Origin: Dermanyssus gallinae
Lineage: Eukaryota; Arthropoda; Arachnida; Mesostigmata; Dermanyssidae
Direction of reading: 5' to 3'
NCBI GenBank assembly: GCA_003439945.1
Contig: QVRM01003901.1
Coordinates: forward strand, 1,596,501-1,660,500
DNA length: 64,000 nucleotides
Positions 35,500 through 46,485 of this stretch are shown one piece after another. Under the pieces are notes generated by a model, which was not told the DNA's origin, searched no databases, and saw only the letters and a program-made list of their open reading frames with translations. The translations under genes were made by a program, and so were the position numbers. The first letter of the stretch is position 1, and every line of letters begins with the position of its first letter.

Positions 35500-37000
35500 G
35501 TTAGCTTGTTGAGTCAGGTGGTTATGAACAATGATAATATTCGTTACCCGACTCAATAAGGTGAGATTAGAATACATTGTATCGAGCTACGTTTCAACAA
35601 TGCCACTTCATTGTATTTCTGTAGACGCTGTTCACGCTGTTTTTGCACGTGAAATTCTTTAGCGAAATGGACAATTTACATATATTATAATGGTGCCTGA
35701 TTTAGTTGACAAATCATTAACCCTTATTTTTCATAATCATAATCCTTGCGACCAATTTTTCAAACCATTCACGGAGCATCTGGCTCTGTGCATTTAAAAA
35801 ATTCTTGTCAATATTAGAACTTTGGTACAACGAGAAGGCATTAGTGTATAGTGGAATCTTAAGACTTTTATAAAGTGAACGAGATTAAAATCGATTTTAG
35901 GTTGGTTAACCAGGCTCGACCTCCTGCTTTAGCCTCAAAGAGCAGCACTCGGTGCAAGAGTTAGGGTTTGTTGTTGCATAGAGAAAAGATTGCAAGTTCG
36001 TGGATTGACTGTGTTACCCAAGAGCAGAAGCAGTGACCTTCTAAGCATGGTCATTGACAACTGACTTATGCGTCGACATACGCGTTAATAGCGCTGTAGT
36101 TTACAAGCTGCATAGCGATAATTTATCATCAATGTTTGGCCGTAACGCGTAGGTCGCTAAGCAGAGGGCCCAACTAGATGCTCTAGTTGGCCGGGTAGTA
36201 AACCTAAACGGGTATGTTGTAATATGCGATTTGTTTTGGTCATTATTTTTATTCTATACAGTTTATAAATATATACATTGCCGTTATACGTATAATGGCG
36301 CTGCAAGTATTATTGACACAAGCCGTTCCCAAAATATGCTCTTGTTGTGCAACTTAATCCGCAATATTGATTTGCATTTCTACAGCTTTCGGAGGAAAGC
36401 GGAGCAAACAACGAGCATCTGGTATCACCGGACACCGGTTTTGCCTGCGTCGGCTACGCTACGCTATGAGAGCTACCCAGCAATATCGATGCTTTACGCC
36501 AAGATCAGACATCAAATTGTTCCTGAAGACTGGAAGCTAATGAAGCCCAATAGACTAGTAGAGCAAATATTAAATGAATGACATCACCGCCATAAATCGT
36601 TCTCACCTTTATCTGCATATATATGCGTTAGCCGCCAATAATGCCACCGCCGGCTAACGCACCGTTCGCAACAGGGCGGTGCCATGACAACCATGGTTAG
36701 CAAAACAATCGCAAGTTAGAGCCCCCACCTTGCTGGTTGTATTTGTTGGACGTTGTTCTCATTGCCCTTCTGCTACATATCTCTACTGAATGTAAGCTAT
36801 ATAAATCCTGTAGGAGAACGCGATGACGATCGAACCTTTCACATTTAGACGATATCGTGCCACAGGCAACATAGCCTATTACGAGCGTCTAAAATGTAAT
36901 TGTCAGAGCGTTAAAAAAGAAAAATATATATATACATGTGTTGAGTTCTCGTAGATTTATGACAGACAAAGCTCGGGAAGTTTTAAATTACTCACTTTTT
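35500..37000. other. Nothing recognised
   Basis: The plus-strand frame 36231-36581 (116 codons) has no recognisable motif. Confidence 0.4.
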
Positions 37001-37009
37001 GCGGATTTA

Positions 37010-37240
37010 GCAGATCAAAGCGGGACACAAACGCCAGCTGTAAGGAGCTAGACGACGAGCAAAATGATTAAATGCAGTAGGCTACCGATATTTACCGCGC
37101 ACACGCACCTCCCCCGCGTATTTAATGCATTACAGGTAGATATCAAATCTGCCACAATGTAGCATAGAGCACCTAGCGAAGAACCCACAACTACATTACA
37201 GTTCAATACAGTATAGTGGCAACAAGGGCAACCCCCATAC
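37010..37240. repeat. Dispersed repeat, unclassified (copy 1; partner at 43395-43650)
   Basis: It shares, in the same orientation and order, GATCAAAG(C/T)(G/A)GGACA, AACGC(C/T)AGCT, TAAGGA, GCAGTAGGCTACC, (C/G)CACAC..ACCTCC, GGTAGATA and CACAACTAC..(C/T)ACAGT with the later copy. No coding motif seen. Confidence 0.65.
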
Positions 37241-37531
37241 AAATATTGTATTACAGTATAGTGCCGACGTAGAGTGATTTAACATGCTGGAGTAAAGTAT
37301 TGCTTGGATAAGTGTTGTGAATTGCGCGGCTATGGTTAATTAGAACTACGAATAGCAAAGATAACAACTTTTAAAGCAACCGGCATTCTCCGACTATACA
37401 AAACGCCGAGCAAGCATAAGACTACAATAACCACAGAATTTCATTCACAATTCGAGTTGCCTATTTTAGACCAGGGTCTTTCGGTGAGCTAAGGGATCAG
37501 CGTTTGCAGGAAGAACTGACTACGAAAACGT

Positions 37532-37716
37532 GAAGTAAAGTTTTCGGGCTGACCTTCAGCCAAGATTTAACGTCCACGGAACTGCTTTTCGCATAGCTTC
37601 ATAGACGGTCTCCCACAAATATAAATGTGCAACGGTGGGGCTCGAACCCGCGCACCTTTGTGTCTCCTCCGTTGGCTGGGAGGCGCAGGCGAATGCGCCA
37701 CGCCACCGGGCTCGAC
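37532..37716 (-). repeat. tRNA-derived SINE, family 1 (copy 2)
   Basis: On the minus strand it starts GTCGAGCCCGGTGGCGTGGC, carries GCGGGTTCGAGCCCC and ends GGTCAGCCCGAAAACTTTA, as in the copy at 30039. The flanks TGACTACGAAAACGT (37517-37531) and TGACTAGGAAGACGT (37717-37731) match at 13 of 15 positions, an aged target duplication. Confidence 0.88.
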
Positions 37717-37999
37717 TGACTAGGAAGACGTACGACATGTTAGTCATGACACTGAACGGCATCCACAAGGAGACTTTAAGTGGGTGCTAAGGGTAGTATT
37801 TTGCGTCTTACGACAGAATCAAGCTGAATTGCTTTTGTAATTCAGCCGTTGACTGCACCAGGACACAGTGCACAGTGACTGGAATGACTTCACTCTAACC
37901 TATTAAATAAATTATAATGGGCTGTTTTGGATGGCCATGCAAAGTATCATGCGGCTCATGAGGCGAATTCGTTCAAGACGATCGGCAAAGCTGTGAAGA

Positions 38000-38137
38000 A
38001 AAGATGACAGGGTGAGTAGCCGTAGGAAAATACTAGAAGTACACAAGATCGAATTCAAATCATCAAGCGCTCGTATAGGCAGCGGACGGGCCGCGGGAGG
38101 AGTGTCACAAGCAAAGGCAACATTTTTCAAGCCTGCC
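38000..38137 (-). repeat. Dispersed repeat fragment (partner at 60470-60590, plus)
   Basis: The minus strand contains TTTGCTTGTGAC(A/G)CT then CC(G/A)..CCGTCCG(C/T) and C(C/T)ATA(C/A)GAGCGC, shared with the plus strand near 60485. Translated, both read AFACDxxPAxRxLPIRA, so it may be part of an old coding sequence. Confidence 0.5.
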
Positions 38138-38153
38138 AATGTTTGAGAGCGCA

Positions 38154-38685
38154 CGTCCGTGTGGCGCCGCCCGATGCCCGTCGAGCGCTGGACCTGAAGC
38201 GGGTCCAACTGGGATGGCTATCCTGCCCCATTGTGGAATGGATCACCGTCCCCACGTGCCAGAAGTGCCAGCGTGTAGGGCACACAACCACTTCGTGCAC
38301 ATTTGAAGCGGCGACCTCCAGGCGCTGCCACAAATGCGGGGTACTGGGGCACCTGTCGAGGGAATGCACTCAAAACGCCAAATGCTACAACTGCGGCGAG
38401 GAGGGGCACGCGGCCAACGCCGCTGCTTGCCCTACGTACAGAGCCCAACTTGCAGAGCTTCGCCGCGGCGGCAACCAGTCTGGCAACCGAGGCAGGCTGC
38501 CGCCCCCCTCGACAGGGTCTGCGCCCGACCAAAGCACGGTGCTCCCCACAGCGGGAGACCACCCCAGAGGCGCTCAGGACCAGGACGGGTTCACCCTGGT
38601 AACGCAGAGGAGTCGAAAGAGGGGGCAACCATCTCCTCCCATAGACTCCCGATCCACAAAGCAGTCAAACACGGGCGAATCTTAA
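38154..38685 (+). CDS. R1-like LINE ORF1 (gag-like), C-terminal part
   Basis: The open frame from 38143 ends at a TAA at 38683. Three zinc knuckles follow one another: CQKCQRVGHTTTSC, CHKCGVLGHLSREC and CYNCGEEGHAANAAAC (the third with two extra residues). The rest is Arg/Gln/Pro-rich. ORF1 proteins of this clade bind element RNA. The start is lost with the 5' truncation, and the first few codons belong to the target duplication. Confidence 0.88.
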
Positions 38686-38694
38686 ACAACGTAT

Positions 38695-40449
38695 ATGACA
38701 ACTACTCTTAAAGCATTACAGCTGAACTGCAACCGGAGCATGGGTGCCCACAACATGCTCCAGGAAATTAGTAGCAGGTCTGGGGCAGATCTGCTACTTC
38801 TCAGTGAGCCCAACGTCCGGTGGACGAAAAACGGCACCCCGGACCTTTTTACAGAAGCAAACAATTTGACAAGCATTTTACTAGACAACCGCTGTCGCCT
38901 CCGGGTTTCCGGACACGGCAGCGGGTACGGTTTTACTTGGGTGGATCTAGCGGGCGTTGGGCGGTTTTATTCCTGCTACTGCAGTCCCAACGCCCCTCTC
39001 GAAGACTTTCATAGGTTTTTAGACAACTTGACAGAGTCTTTTAACCGAAACGACGTGCCACTTCTAGTCTTAACCGGAGATTTTAATGCAGCTTCCACTA
39101 CATGGGGCTCTACGGCCACCAACCGAAGAGGACACGCCGTCCTCGAGTGGCTGGCGGCGGAGGACCTAGTTGTTCTTAACACGGGTACGCCCACCTTCCA
39201 CAGAGCTGGGCACACCTCGTGCATCGATCTTACAATAACAAGAAGAACGGAAGCACATAGGATTTTAAACTGGAAGGTTTTACTAGACGAGGAATCTCTA
39301 AGTGACCATCATATACTTGAGTTTCACGTGACCATCTCCCGCGACGGACCGCCCACAACGCTTCGTCCTACAACCAGGCGCCAGGGGGTCAACGAGATCC
39401 GGGAGTCCCTTAGGACCCTTATAAACCAGGACGGGATGCCAACAACACCCACGGGCCTCCAAAACCTCCTCAAGGCCGCCTGTAGAGTCGTCACGGGCCG
39501 CGGAGCACACCGGTTGCATCGAAGGACCCCGAGGAACTGGTGGACAAGCGAAATAGGTGGCCTCAGGAAAAGGTGCATCCGGGCACGGCGTCTACTCACC
39601 CGCGCTCGGCGAGCCGCGCCTGAGGGGCAAGCTGCCCTGCAATACGGCGCGGAATATAAAAGGCTGCGAGCCTGCCTGCGTAGGAAAATCTCCAGGAGCA
39701 AGGAACGCTCCTGGAGAGCGTTTCTCGAAGAGCTGGAGGACGACCCATGGGGCCGCCCGTATAAGATGGTGCGGGGTTTTCCCCCCTTCAAACGAAGGGT
39801 GGAGCTTACGTCGGAGGAAACCCGGGAAGCAGTTATGGCACTCTTCCCGCGGCACCCGCCCTTTGACCGAACCCCGTATTTAGAAGACACAGGGGGGTCT
39901 GAGGACAGCATACCAGAGGTAACCCCGCACGAAGTTCTCGCAGCGGGGGAACGCCTGAAGCCAGGAAAGGCACCGGGCCCAGACGGGATCCCCGTCCTCG
40001 CGGTTAAGCTCCTGCTGAAGGAATACCCAGAGGCGGTGGCCGCCGCGGCGACGGAGATGCTTCGAACGGGCTTGTTCCCTACCGCATGGAAGGCCGCGGA
40101 CCTCGTGCTAATACCTAAGGGCCCCAGCTCGTACCGGCCCATATGCCTTCTCGGCTCCCTGGCCAAGGCCTTCGAGTCCATCGTAGAGGCACGACTCCGG
40201 GAGTTCGCGGAGGAGAACGGCCTCCTTTCCGAGGCCCAATATGGGTTTCGTAAAGGTCGCTCCACCATTGCAGCGATAAAGAAAATCCAACTAAAGGCCG
40301 AAAGCATTCGCGACTCCCCGCCCGGACGCCGAGATCTATTTTTAGCAATACTACTGGACGTGAAGAACGCTTTTAATAGCCTCCCGTGGAGAGTCATCCT
40401 CGATACTCTCCACAGGAAAAGGGTGCCCTTTGCTGCTGGTTGGTGCTGA
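38695..40449 (+). CDS. R1-like LINE ORF2, endonuclease and first half of RT
   Basis: The start ATG (38695) lies 9 bp after the ORF1 stop. Endonuclease blocks: LQLNCNRSMGAHN, LLLLSEPNV, LVLTGDFNAASTTWG and LSDHHILEF. The RT then shows KAPGPDGIPVLAVKLL, SSYRPICLLGSLAKAFE, AQYGFRKGRSTIAAI and the first catalytic aspartate block AILLDVKNAFNSLPW. The frame ends 18 codons later at 40449. Comparison with related elements shows that the stretch with the GVPQGSxLGP motif is missing, through a deletion at about 40430. Confidence 0.92.
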   Translation: MTTTLKALQLNCNRSMGAHNMLQEISSRSGADLLLLSEPNVRWTKNGTPDLFTEANNLTSILLDNRCRLRVSGHGSGYGFTWVDLAGVGRFYSCYCSPNAPLEDFHRFLDNLTESFNRNDVPLLVLTGDFNAASTTWGSTATNRRGHAVLEWLAAEDLVVLNTGTPTFHRAGHTSCIDLTITRRTEAHRILNWKVLLDEESLSDHHILEFHVTISRDGPPTTLRPTTRRQGVNEIRESLRTLINQDGMPTTPTGLQNLLKAACRVVTGRGAHRLHRRTPRNWWTSEIGGLRKRCIRARRLLTRARRAAPEGQAALQYGAEYKRLRACLRRKISRSKERSWRAFLEELEDDPWGRPYKMVRGFPPFKRRVELTSEETREAVMALFPRHPPFDRTPYLEDTGGSEDSIPEVTPHEVLAAGERLKPGKAPGPDGIPVLAVKLLLKEYPEAVAAAATEMLRTGLFPTAWKAADLVLIPKGPSSYRPICLLGSLAKAFESIVEARLREFAEENGLLSEAQYGFRKGRSTIAAIKKIQLKAESIRDSPPGRRDLFLAILLDVKNAFNSLPWRVILDTLHRKRVPFAAGWC

Positions 40450-41536
40450 CGACCTGGTCCTCACCGTCCAGGCCCGGACAATGGGCCAGCTTGAGGCGCG
40501 TGCGAATGAAGCCCTCTTCGACATAGCGCACTGGATGCAAATAACGGGGCTTACCCTGGCCCCCGCTAAAAGCGAAGCTATTCTCCTGGTGGGTCGGAGG
40601 GGCTTGCCCCCGCCGCGCCTTGTCCTGGAGGACCAGGAGATTGCTGTAGTCAATACTACAAAGTACCTCGGGGTCTTCCTGGACCGGGGCCTCCGGGGTA
40701 CTGAACACCTACGGCGGGCGTCAGAAAGGGCATTGAAGATCGCCAATAGTTTCGCGCGCCTCATGCCAAACACATACGGCCCTAAACAAACAAGAAGAAG
40801 GATTATTATGTCCGTGGCCGAGTCAGTCGCCTTATACGGGGCTCCGGCCTGGCCTACCAACGCTCTGAAGACTAAGGCAAATAGAACCCGCTTACGGCGG
40901 GCTTAACGGGTCGGAGCCCTTAGGGTCACCATGGCGTACCGCACGGTTAGCACAGCGGCGGCGCTCGTGCTCGCGGGCACTATCCCATGGGACCTGAAGG
41001 CAGAAGAGCGCCGCCGCCTGTGGGGCGACCAGAGCCTTAAGAAGGAAGAGGCACGGCAATACACACTGCAGCTATGGCAGGAGGAGTGGGATGGCCTGGC
41101 GGAGGGGGACCCAGGTGCCAGTCTCCGCAAGCTGGTCCCTAACATCAAGGACTGGCTGTACCGGCCCGGTGGGGAGCTCACCTTTTACACCACCCAGATG
41201 TTGACGGGGCACGGCGACTTTCAGTCGTACCTATTCAGGATCGGGAAGGCCCCCAGCCCCATGTGCGTCCACTGCGGCAATGGACTTGAGGACACTCCAG
41301 AGCACACAGCTCTGGCGTGTCCCGCATAGGCGGAACAGCGTCACCCCTTGAGGACTTTAATGAATACGCACATTTTTAATCTACGCGACGTCGTTCTGAA
41401 GATGACAGAATCCCTGGAACACTGGAACTTGACAACAGCGGTTTTTAACAAGATTTTACAAGCTAAGACATCGGCCAACAAGCTGCGACTTTTGCGATTC
41501 CCTGCAGCTCCCAGGGACAACTTTCGCCAGGAGTAA
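40430..41536 (+). pseudogene. R1-like LINE ORF2, second half, after deletion
   Basis: It resumes in another frame at LLLVGADDLVLTVQ (the catalytic F/YADD is GADD here). It continues AKSEAILLVGRRG, TTKYLGVFLD and SVAESVALYGAP, then an in-frame TAA (40904-40906). It resumes as RVGALRVTMAYRTVS, LVPNIKDWL, LTFYTTQMLTGHGDF and the zinc motif CVHCGNGLEDTPEHTALAC (CX2CX9HX4C). A TAG at 41327-41329 interrupts the last 70 codons, which run to 41536. Two nonsense changes plus the deletion make it inactive. Confidence 0.9.
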
Positions 41537-41746
41537 GAAGACTCGCCCCCTCTGACTGTTTGATGCATGCGCAAGCAGTTCCCGGTCAGTTGGGGGACGG
41601 GGACATGACTGGTTTTTAGTGGGTTGGAGCCCCACACTACCGGCCCACACTTGCAGGAACTCCCTGCAGTGGTGTCCGTGTGTGCAACCGCATTTTCCAG
41701 TTAGTCCTCTTAAAAAAAAAAAAAAAAGAAAATGTTTGAGAGCGCA

Positions 41747-42030
41747 ACGCAAGTTACTGTAAACTTACGTAAATGAAGTGGTGAAGTTGTGGGATCGTTG
41801 GTCATCCAAGACACAAAAAAGTGCAAGCGCAGCACAACTGAAGCCAAAAACAAATGTTTCGGTTAAAATAAGGCAAACTCAGGAGAGACTAACAAGGTTG
41901 GTTAAGTAGTGCACACAACGCATTTAACCTAGCAATGCGTTGATTCTGTGTTGATAGATTTCCAGAGTGCTATGGCTAAAATTTAAGAGATTCAAGATAC
42001 AATCATGCCACTAAGCCAATTCGTCGTTGT
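41747..42030. other. Nothing recognised
   Basis: Sequence after the LINE target duplication. No motif. Confidence 0.35.
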
Positions 42031-43270
42031 GAACTTGAAGTTTCGTCACATCAAAGGAACATTATATAGTGACGAATGGACAGGAGGTGTTACCTGATTC
42101 GTTTTCCGAAATGAGGGCTATGCTCGAGGAACATACAATTTCACTGCGTTATATTTGCCAGAAGATCCGAATTTTCCGATGCTACTTAGCCGGGATATAA
42201 TGCAAGCATCTTCCATCTAGGTGTTATACGAGTATTGGGTGCAGTGTGTGCCACTCTTGGCAAACGATGTGTGTAGTTTTGTCAACAAGACCATAACGAG
42301 GAGATATATGCCAGGAGCCTGGCATATTGCCAGACTTTCTTTGCCTTTTAAGGGTAAGCATGGTGATGACAAATGAGACCTACACTTATAAACGCGGGAC
42401 ATCGTGTAAAATAACGCTGAAAAATATCTTCAGCAAAATGGTTAAAGAAACGGATCGAGTAAGTGGCCGGCCAGGCTTCTTTATCAGAGCAATTCGACAA
42501 TGTGCTTCAGTCTGCAATAGGATAAGCTGTGGTAATACCCGGAGGCCATTCGCACGCAGTCTTTATAGCCTTTGAAAAAGCATCTCGAGATTCCCTGTAA
42601 AGTCCTTCCGACATGTAGAACTTGATAGCTTCCTTCTGAGCGTGATTTCGAGGATGTTTAATGAAGACGTTTTACAGTTGCAGGGTGGCTATATTCAACA
42701 GGAGTACCGCAAGACAAAAGTTGGGTGAGCCAGAAAAAAGAGTCGATTGGTTGCCAAAGACGCTATACGTTGCAAAGGCCAATCTTTGGAACTTAGGAAC
42801 TTTCCTGTATCTGGGGCCTTGGCACCATTATACTAGGACGACCTTTGCTGAGCACATTATCGAGACAGTGCGCACAGCTCCAGCCTCTCCCGACGTAAGT
42901 AGCACTCTTCTGCCTCATGATTGCTTCAAAGTGTTTAGCGATGTACATGAAGCAAGTACTCTGTATGTACGAAGTATCATGCGTCTGGCTGCTTGCAATC
43001 ACGTCCCCGGGTGGCCTGTATCCGTTAACACGGATCAATGCCAATAGTACTCGCAACAGATATATCTCCTGTTGGCATTTCGGCAATTCTGTATACACTG
43101 CTAGACAAGCGCGCGCCGGTAACTAAGGCGCTGGTAATTAAGGAGGCACATTCATCAGTGGCAATTTCTGCTTATGAATCTACATCCGAAAAAAAACGTC
43201 GATTATCGGAAGTTCCACGATTTACGACAATATTGAAAACATATTTCGATCGCGCGATGGTATAGCAAAG
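42031..43270 (+). pseudogene. Decayed LTR-retrotransposon pol (Ty3/gypsy-like)
   Basis: Near 43038-43160 a frame reads PIVLATDISPVGISAILYT then PVTKALVIKEA. This corresponds to the P(L)VLxTDASxxGIGAVL...PVxxxSRxL block at the start of Ty3/gypsy RNase H. Upstream frames (42110-42200, NEGYARGTYNFTALYLPED, FPMLLSRDIM) may be protease and RT-side remains but are less clear. No LTRs were found. Confidence 0.5.
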
Positions 43271-43394
43271 AGGAGTTACGATCACAAATATTACAGAGGG
43301 CTTTCCTGTCAGGAGGTGGAGACTGTTATGCTCTTGAAGATATGGCAGACACAACTTGGGAAGTTTCGAATTGCCAACGTTAGCTGACTGTCGC

Positions 43395-43650
43395 TTGGCT
43401 AAGCGATCAAAGTAGGACAGAAACGCTAGCTTTAAGGACCTAGATGCTTATTTGCTTATTCAGTACTACATCATACAAAAAAATAAAGGCAGTAGGCTAC
43501 CAGCAATTACCCGGCACACTTACCTCCTTAGCATATTCAATACGGGTAGATAATACGGTGGACCGTAATAAAACAGCGAAGGCTTATCAAAGAGCTCACA
43601 ACTACAGTGCAGTATTAAAGTAAAATGGTGACAAAGGCAAAGCCAACACA
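43395..43650. repeat. Dispersed repeat, unclassified (copy 2)
   Basis: Partner of 37010-37240 in the same orientation, with several small insertions. It follows the pol remnant. Confidence 0.65.
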
Positions 43651-43659
43651 GTGATAATA

Positions 43660-44010
43660 TTTACACACATACACATGTGTGCCTCGACACAATTTGTAAT
43701 TCCCATTCGTCCCATTGCTTCACAAGCCTCCATGGATACAGGTGCGGCACTTTGGCATTGGTAGTCTGAGTTTGAGACGTAATGACAAACCCTGCCCGAC
43801 TCGATGTTGCTTGTACCTCAAACATTACATCAAACAGAACCTCGCTCTTTATCAGACGGCGCAGCTGTTTTATGTCAGCTTCTTTAAATAGACAGCTCAC
43901 GGATATAAGCTCAAGCGTGTGCTCTTCCATTCGATACCGCTCCTTGACACTTCATAGAAAGCGACGCTGCATTCTTTCTAGTAATCCAAGGTCACCCAGT
44001 CTTGGAGGGT
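43660..44010 (-). pseudogene. LINE RT C-terminal fragment (jockey/CR1-like)
   Basis: The minus strand reads PLLMYRCQVWNPPRLGDLGLLERMQRRF, a stop, then ERYRMEEHTLELISVSCLF. The pattern PxLxYxxxxWNPxxxxDIxxLExxQRxxxR is diagnostic of the region after RT in jockey/CR1-type LINEs. Stops and frameshifts are present. Confidence 0.65.
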
Positions 44011-44688
44011 TCCACACCTGGCATCGATACATTAATAGTGGCACAACATGCACTTTTTACAGTTTTAAATAGGCAGTAGCACTTCTTACAACAAACTCAC
44101 AAAGTAGCCAGTTGCACAATAGTAAACACTTTGCGGCAATACGTGTAACCTGCTCAGTAAAAATCAATGACGTCGAGAATCGTACACAAAGGATTTTCGC
44201 ATACTCCATCTTTGTCAGAGCTAGGCTATCTATGACATAGTGCTCATTACATTATCTTATCATGTAACTTTGGCCTCAAAATGTTATGCTGTGCGGAAAA
44301 CAACAAAAGCATTATCGTATATTTTCCGCATTTAGGCCGGCGTATATATTTTACATATGATTTAATACAGAGATGTCCGTGCCCTTTTGTTCTAGTCTGC
44401 TCGGTTTTAAATTCGATATTCTTGCAATAATCCCTTGCGACCTTATAGCATTACGTTCACAAGAACAAGTTGGAGTTTCTTGGAATTAAAATAAAGCAAA
44501 GGCAAGAAAGTTTAGACATGGAGGGAAATTGACTGCAAGCGACGATTTTCACTTGGGTTCAAAATCTATAGAATTTGTCTCACATTTCATACTGCATACC
44601 TACATAGCAGTCATCTCCTCGTCTCGAGGTACGAACGTCTCGAGGTACATAGAAGTTAAAATTCAAAAAAGACTACAATAATTTTATA

Positions 44689-44871
44689 GTGTTCGAAACC
44701 CTCATCGCACGATTTGCTGTGCATGGCTTCCACATGAAGATCTGTATTCAAGAGAAGTTCCATGAAATTTCCTCGTTACGCTTGTGTAAACTCTGCGGAG
44801 GACAGTATTACTTATATCACCTCCAACAATACGATAAAGCTGTTCCGTTGACTCGGCTTTTGGGGCCGTGA
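44689..44871 (+). mobile_element. His/Cys-tailed LINE 3' end (copy 3)
   Basis: A short frame with LIARFAVHGFHMKIC, FHEI..LRLCKLCGGQYYLYHLQQYDKAVPLTRL, aligning with the last 60 residues of the copy ending at 13726. Confidence 0.6.
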
Positions 44872-46400
44872 TAAATATACATGTAAACGTGTGCTCTCCC
44901 TGTACGCGCATTATTGTAAACCAACCATCGGTTAATGAAGCTCACTAACTAAAGAAAATCCTTCAGCTGAATCCAGACTATCTGCGTCTGGGTTTATATG
45001 CATCCAGTGCTTATCTGTGTGTAACATGTGTTTGCATCTTACGCTGTGCTTAACTTACTGTCGCTTGTGCAAATTCTCATCCTATTACAAAACGTACGGA
45101 GTCTGGACCTTACTATCGCAATTTTTTTCTAACAATACTCTTCATAATTACATTAGAGGGCGTCTTTTTGCGTAATTCTACAGTACGCAATAGCGGAGAA
45201 CTTTGGGAGATAACTGCAATATATGCTGGCCAAAAGATAGATTGAGGCCGTGCAATGCAACGACTGGGTTTACGTAATCGTGCTTGTCATTCAAAGTAAC
45301 GGCTCAGTGTGGGTCTTGCAAGTCGGCTTGAACTAACAAGCCACTTTAATACCCAGTAATGTAGCGGTGCGGGTACCCGTGACTTCTTGATTTTTGTGAT
45401 GATGAGTTTTGCAGGTATTGGAAATCGTGAGTTCTCGAAGAAAACCTGTGACGTATTAACATTTGTGAAATTGGCGCAACACTATTTAGTTTGTCGGCGC
45501 ATGTCGGCCTGCACTGCCGATCTACATCTGCCCAAACGTGAAATAGTCGTTTCTTTGGGGGGGGGGGGGGTACTTGCCGCGGAGAACCACGTCCGTACCG
45601 GCTTTGACAAATTCAAGCTCGGCAGACTACTAATAACCAACCGGTTTCAGCCAAATGCTTTGTCTTAAGCCTGTAGTACTGAAATTTGACTATTGCTCTT
45701 CCAGTGTCCTAGATACGTGCGCCAGGAAGATGTGGGACTTCAAATATGGGTTTAAACTCTCTCGGGCAAACCACAGTCAGGAAATAATTTGCATGTGCCT
45801 TCTATGAAGACCTCAAAAACCCGTTTCAGTGGCAGTATTTGGAGGTGGTAATTTACAAACGGTGTCATCTATGCCGCTGTCCGGGAGTGTTGGTAGCTAT
45901 GATCGTATTGAGTGCTCAACCTCAGCGGCTGTAGCATCGAAAACTAAAGGCGATGTTAATTCAGCAAGTTTAAAGCGAAAGAAGTGTTCTGGGCCGGACG
46001 CTAGTCGCCTTGAGGAAAAGCTCCCAACGGTAATTGCTCGGCGTGCGTAAAGAAGTGTTATGAACCACATCAGTTGACAGGTTGAAGAAAGACGTACCCA
46101 GTGGCCAGTATAGTACCTTCGAGATAGCCGTTTGTAAGAAGAGTACTTTACGGGTTAGTTATTATAGATGGAGGCAGAATCCATAGTGAAAAGTGATATA
46201 TTCCACCTGCCCTGACTGTAAATTATTCAGAAGGATTGAAATCACGTAGTCCCTCAATAAGGAAAGCGATGCTAGAGCTTGATGTTCACAACTACCGACA
46301 TTAGCTATTTTTCAGAACGAGGATGCAAAACGTAGATGATGCAGTTGCAAACGAGGAGATCAGCGAAAAGTTAGCCAAAAGCGGAATCCCGGAATCAGAT
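44872..46400. other. No recognised gene
   Basis: Holds a G-run at 45556-45570 and an open frame 45829-46050 rich in Ser/Lys, with no family resemblance I can name. Confidence 0.35.
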
Positions 46401-46404
46401 GCGC

Positions 46405-46480
46405 AACAATGGGACTCGAATCTGCGCACCTATGTGTCTTCTCCGGTCGCGAATGCACCACACCACCGAACTCGACAAAA
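46405..46480 (-). repeat. tRNA-derived SINE, family 1 (copy 3, tRNA-like part only)
   Basis: On the minus strand: GTCGAGTTCGGTGGTGTGG, CGGAGAAGACACATAGG, GCGCAGATTCGAGTCCC. It matches the first 80 bp of the copy at 30039 with many transitions. The 3' half is not recognisable, so it is old or truncated. Confidence 0.7.
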
Positions 46481-46485
46481 AGAAA

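Larger units (their letters stand above)
38154..41730 (+). mobile_element. R1-like LINE insertion with 16-bp target duplication and poly(A)
   Basis: AATGTTTGAGAGCGCA occurs at 38138-38153 and again, perfectly, at 41731-41746, directly after an A-rich tail (41712-41730). The 3577 bp between them begin inside ORF1, so the element is 5'-truncated. Its coding parts are annotated separately. Its frames are much better kept than those of the other LINEs here, and the target duplication is intact, so it is the youngest LINE insertion in the window. It is in plus orientation. Confidence 0.95.

Noticed and set aside
39324..40397. 357-codon minus-strand frame opposite the R1-like ORF2
   Set aside because: A shadow of the plus-strand frame in a GC-rich element. 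The plus strand carries all the conserved motifs.
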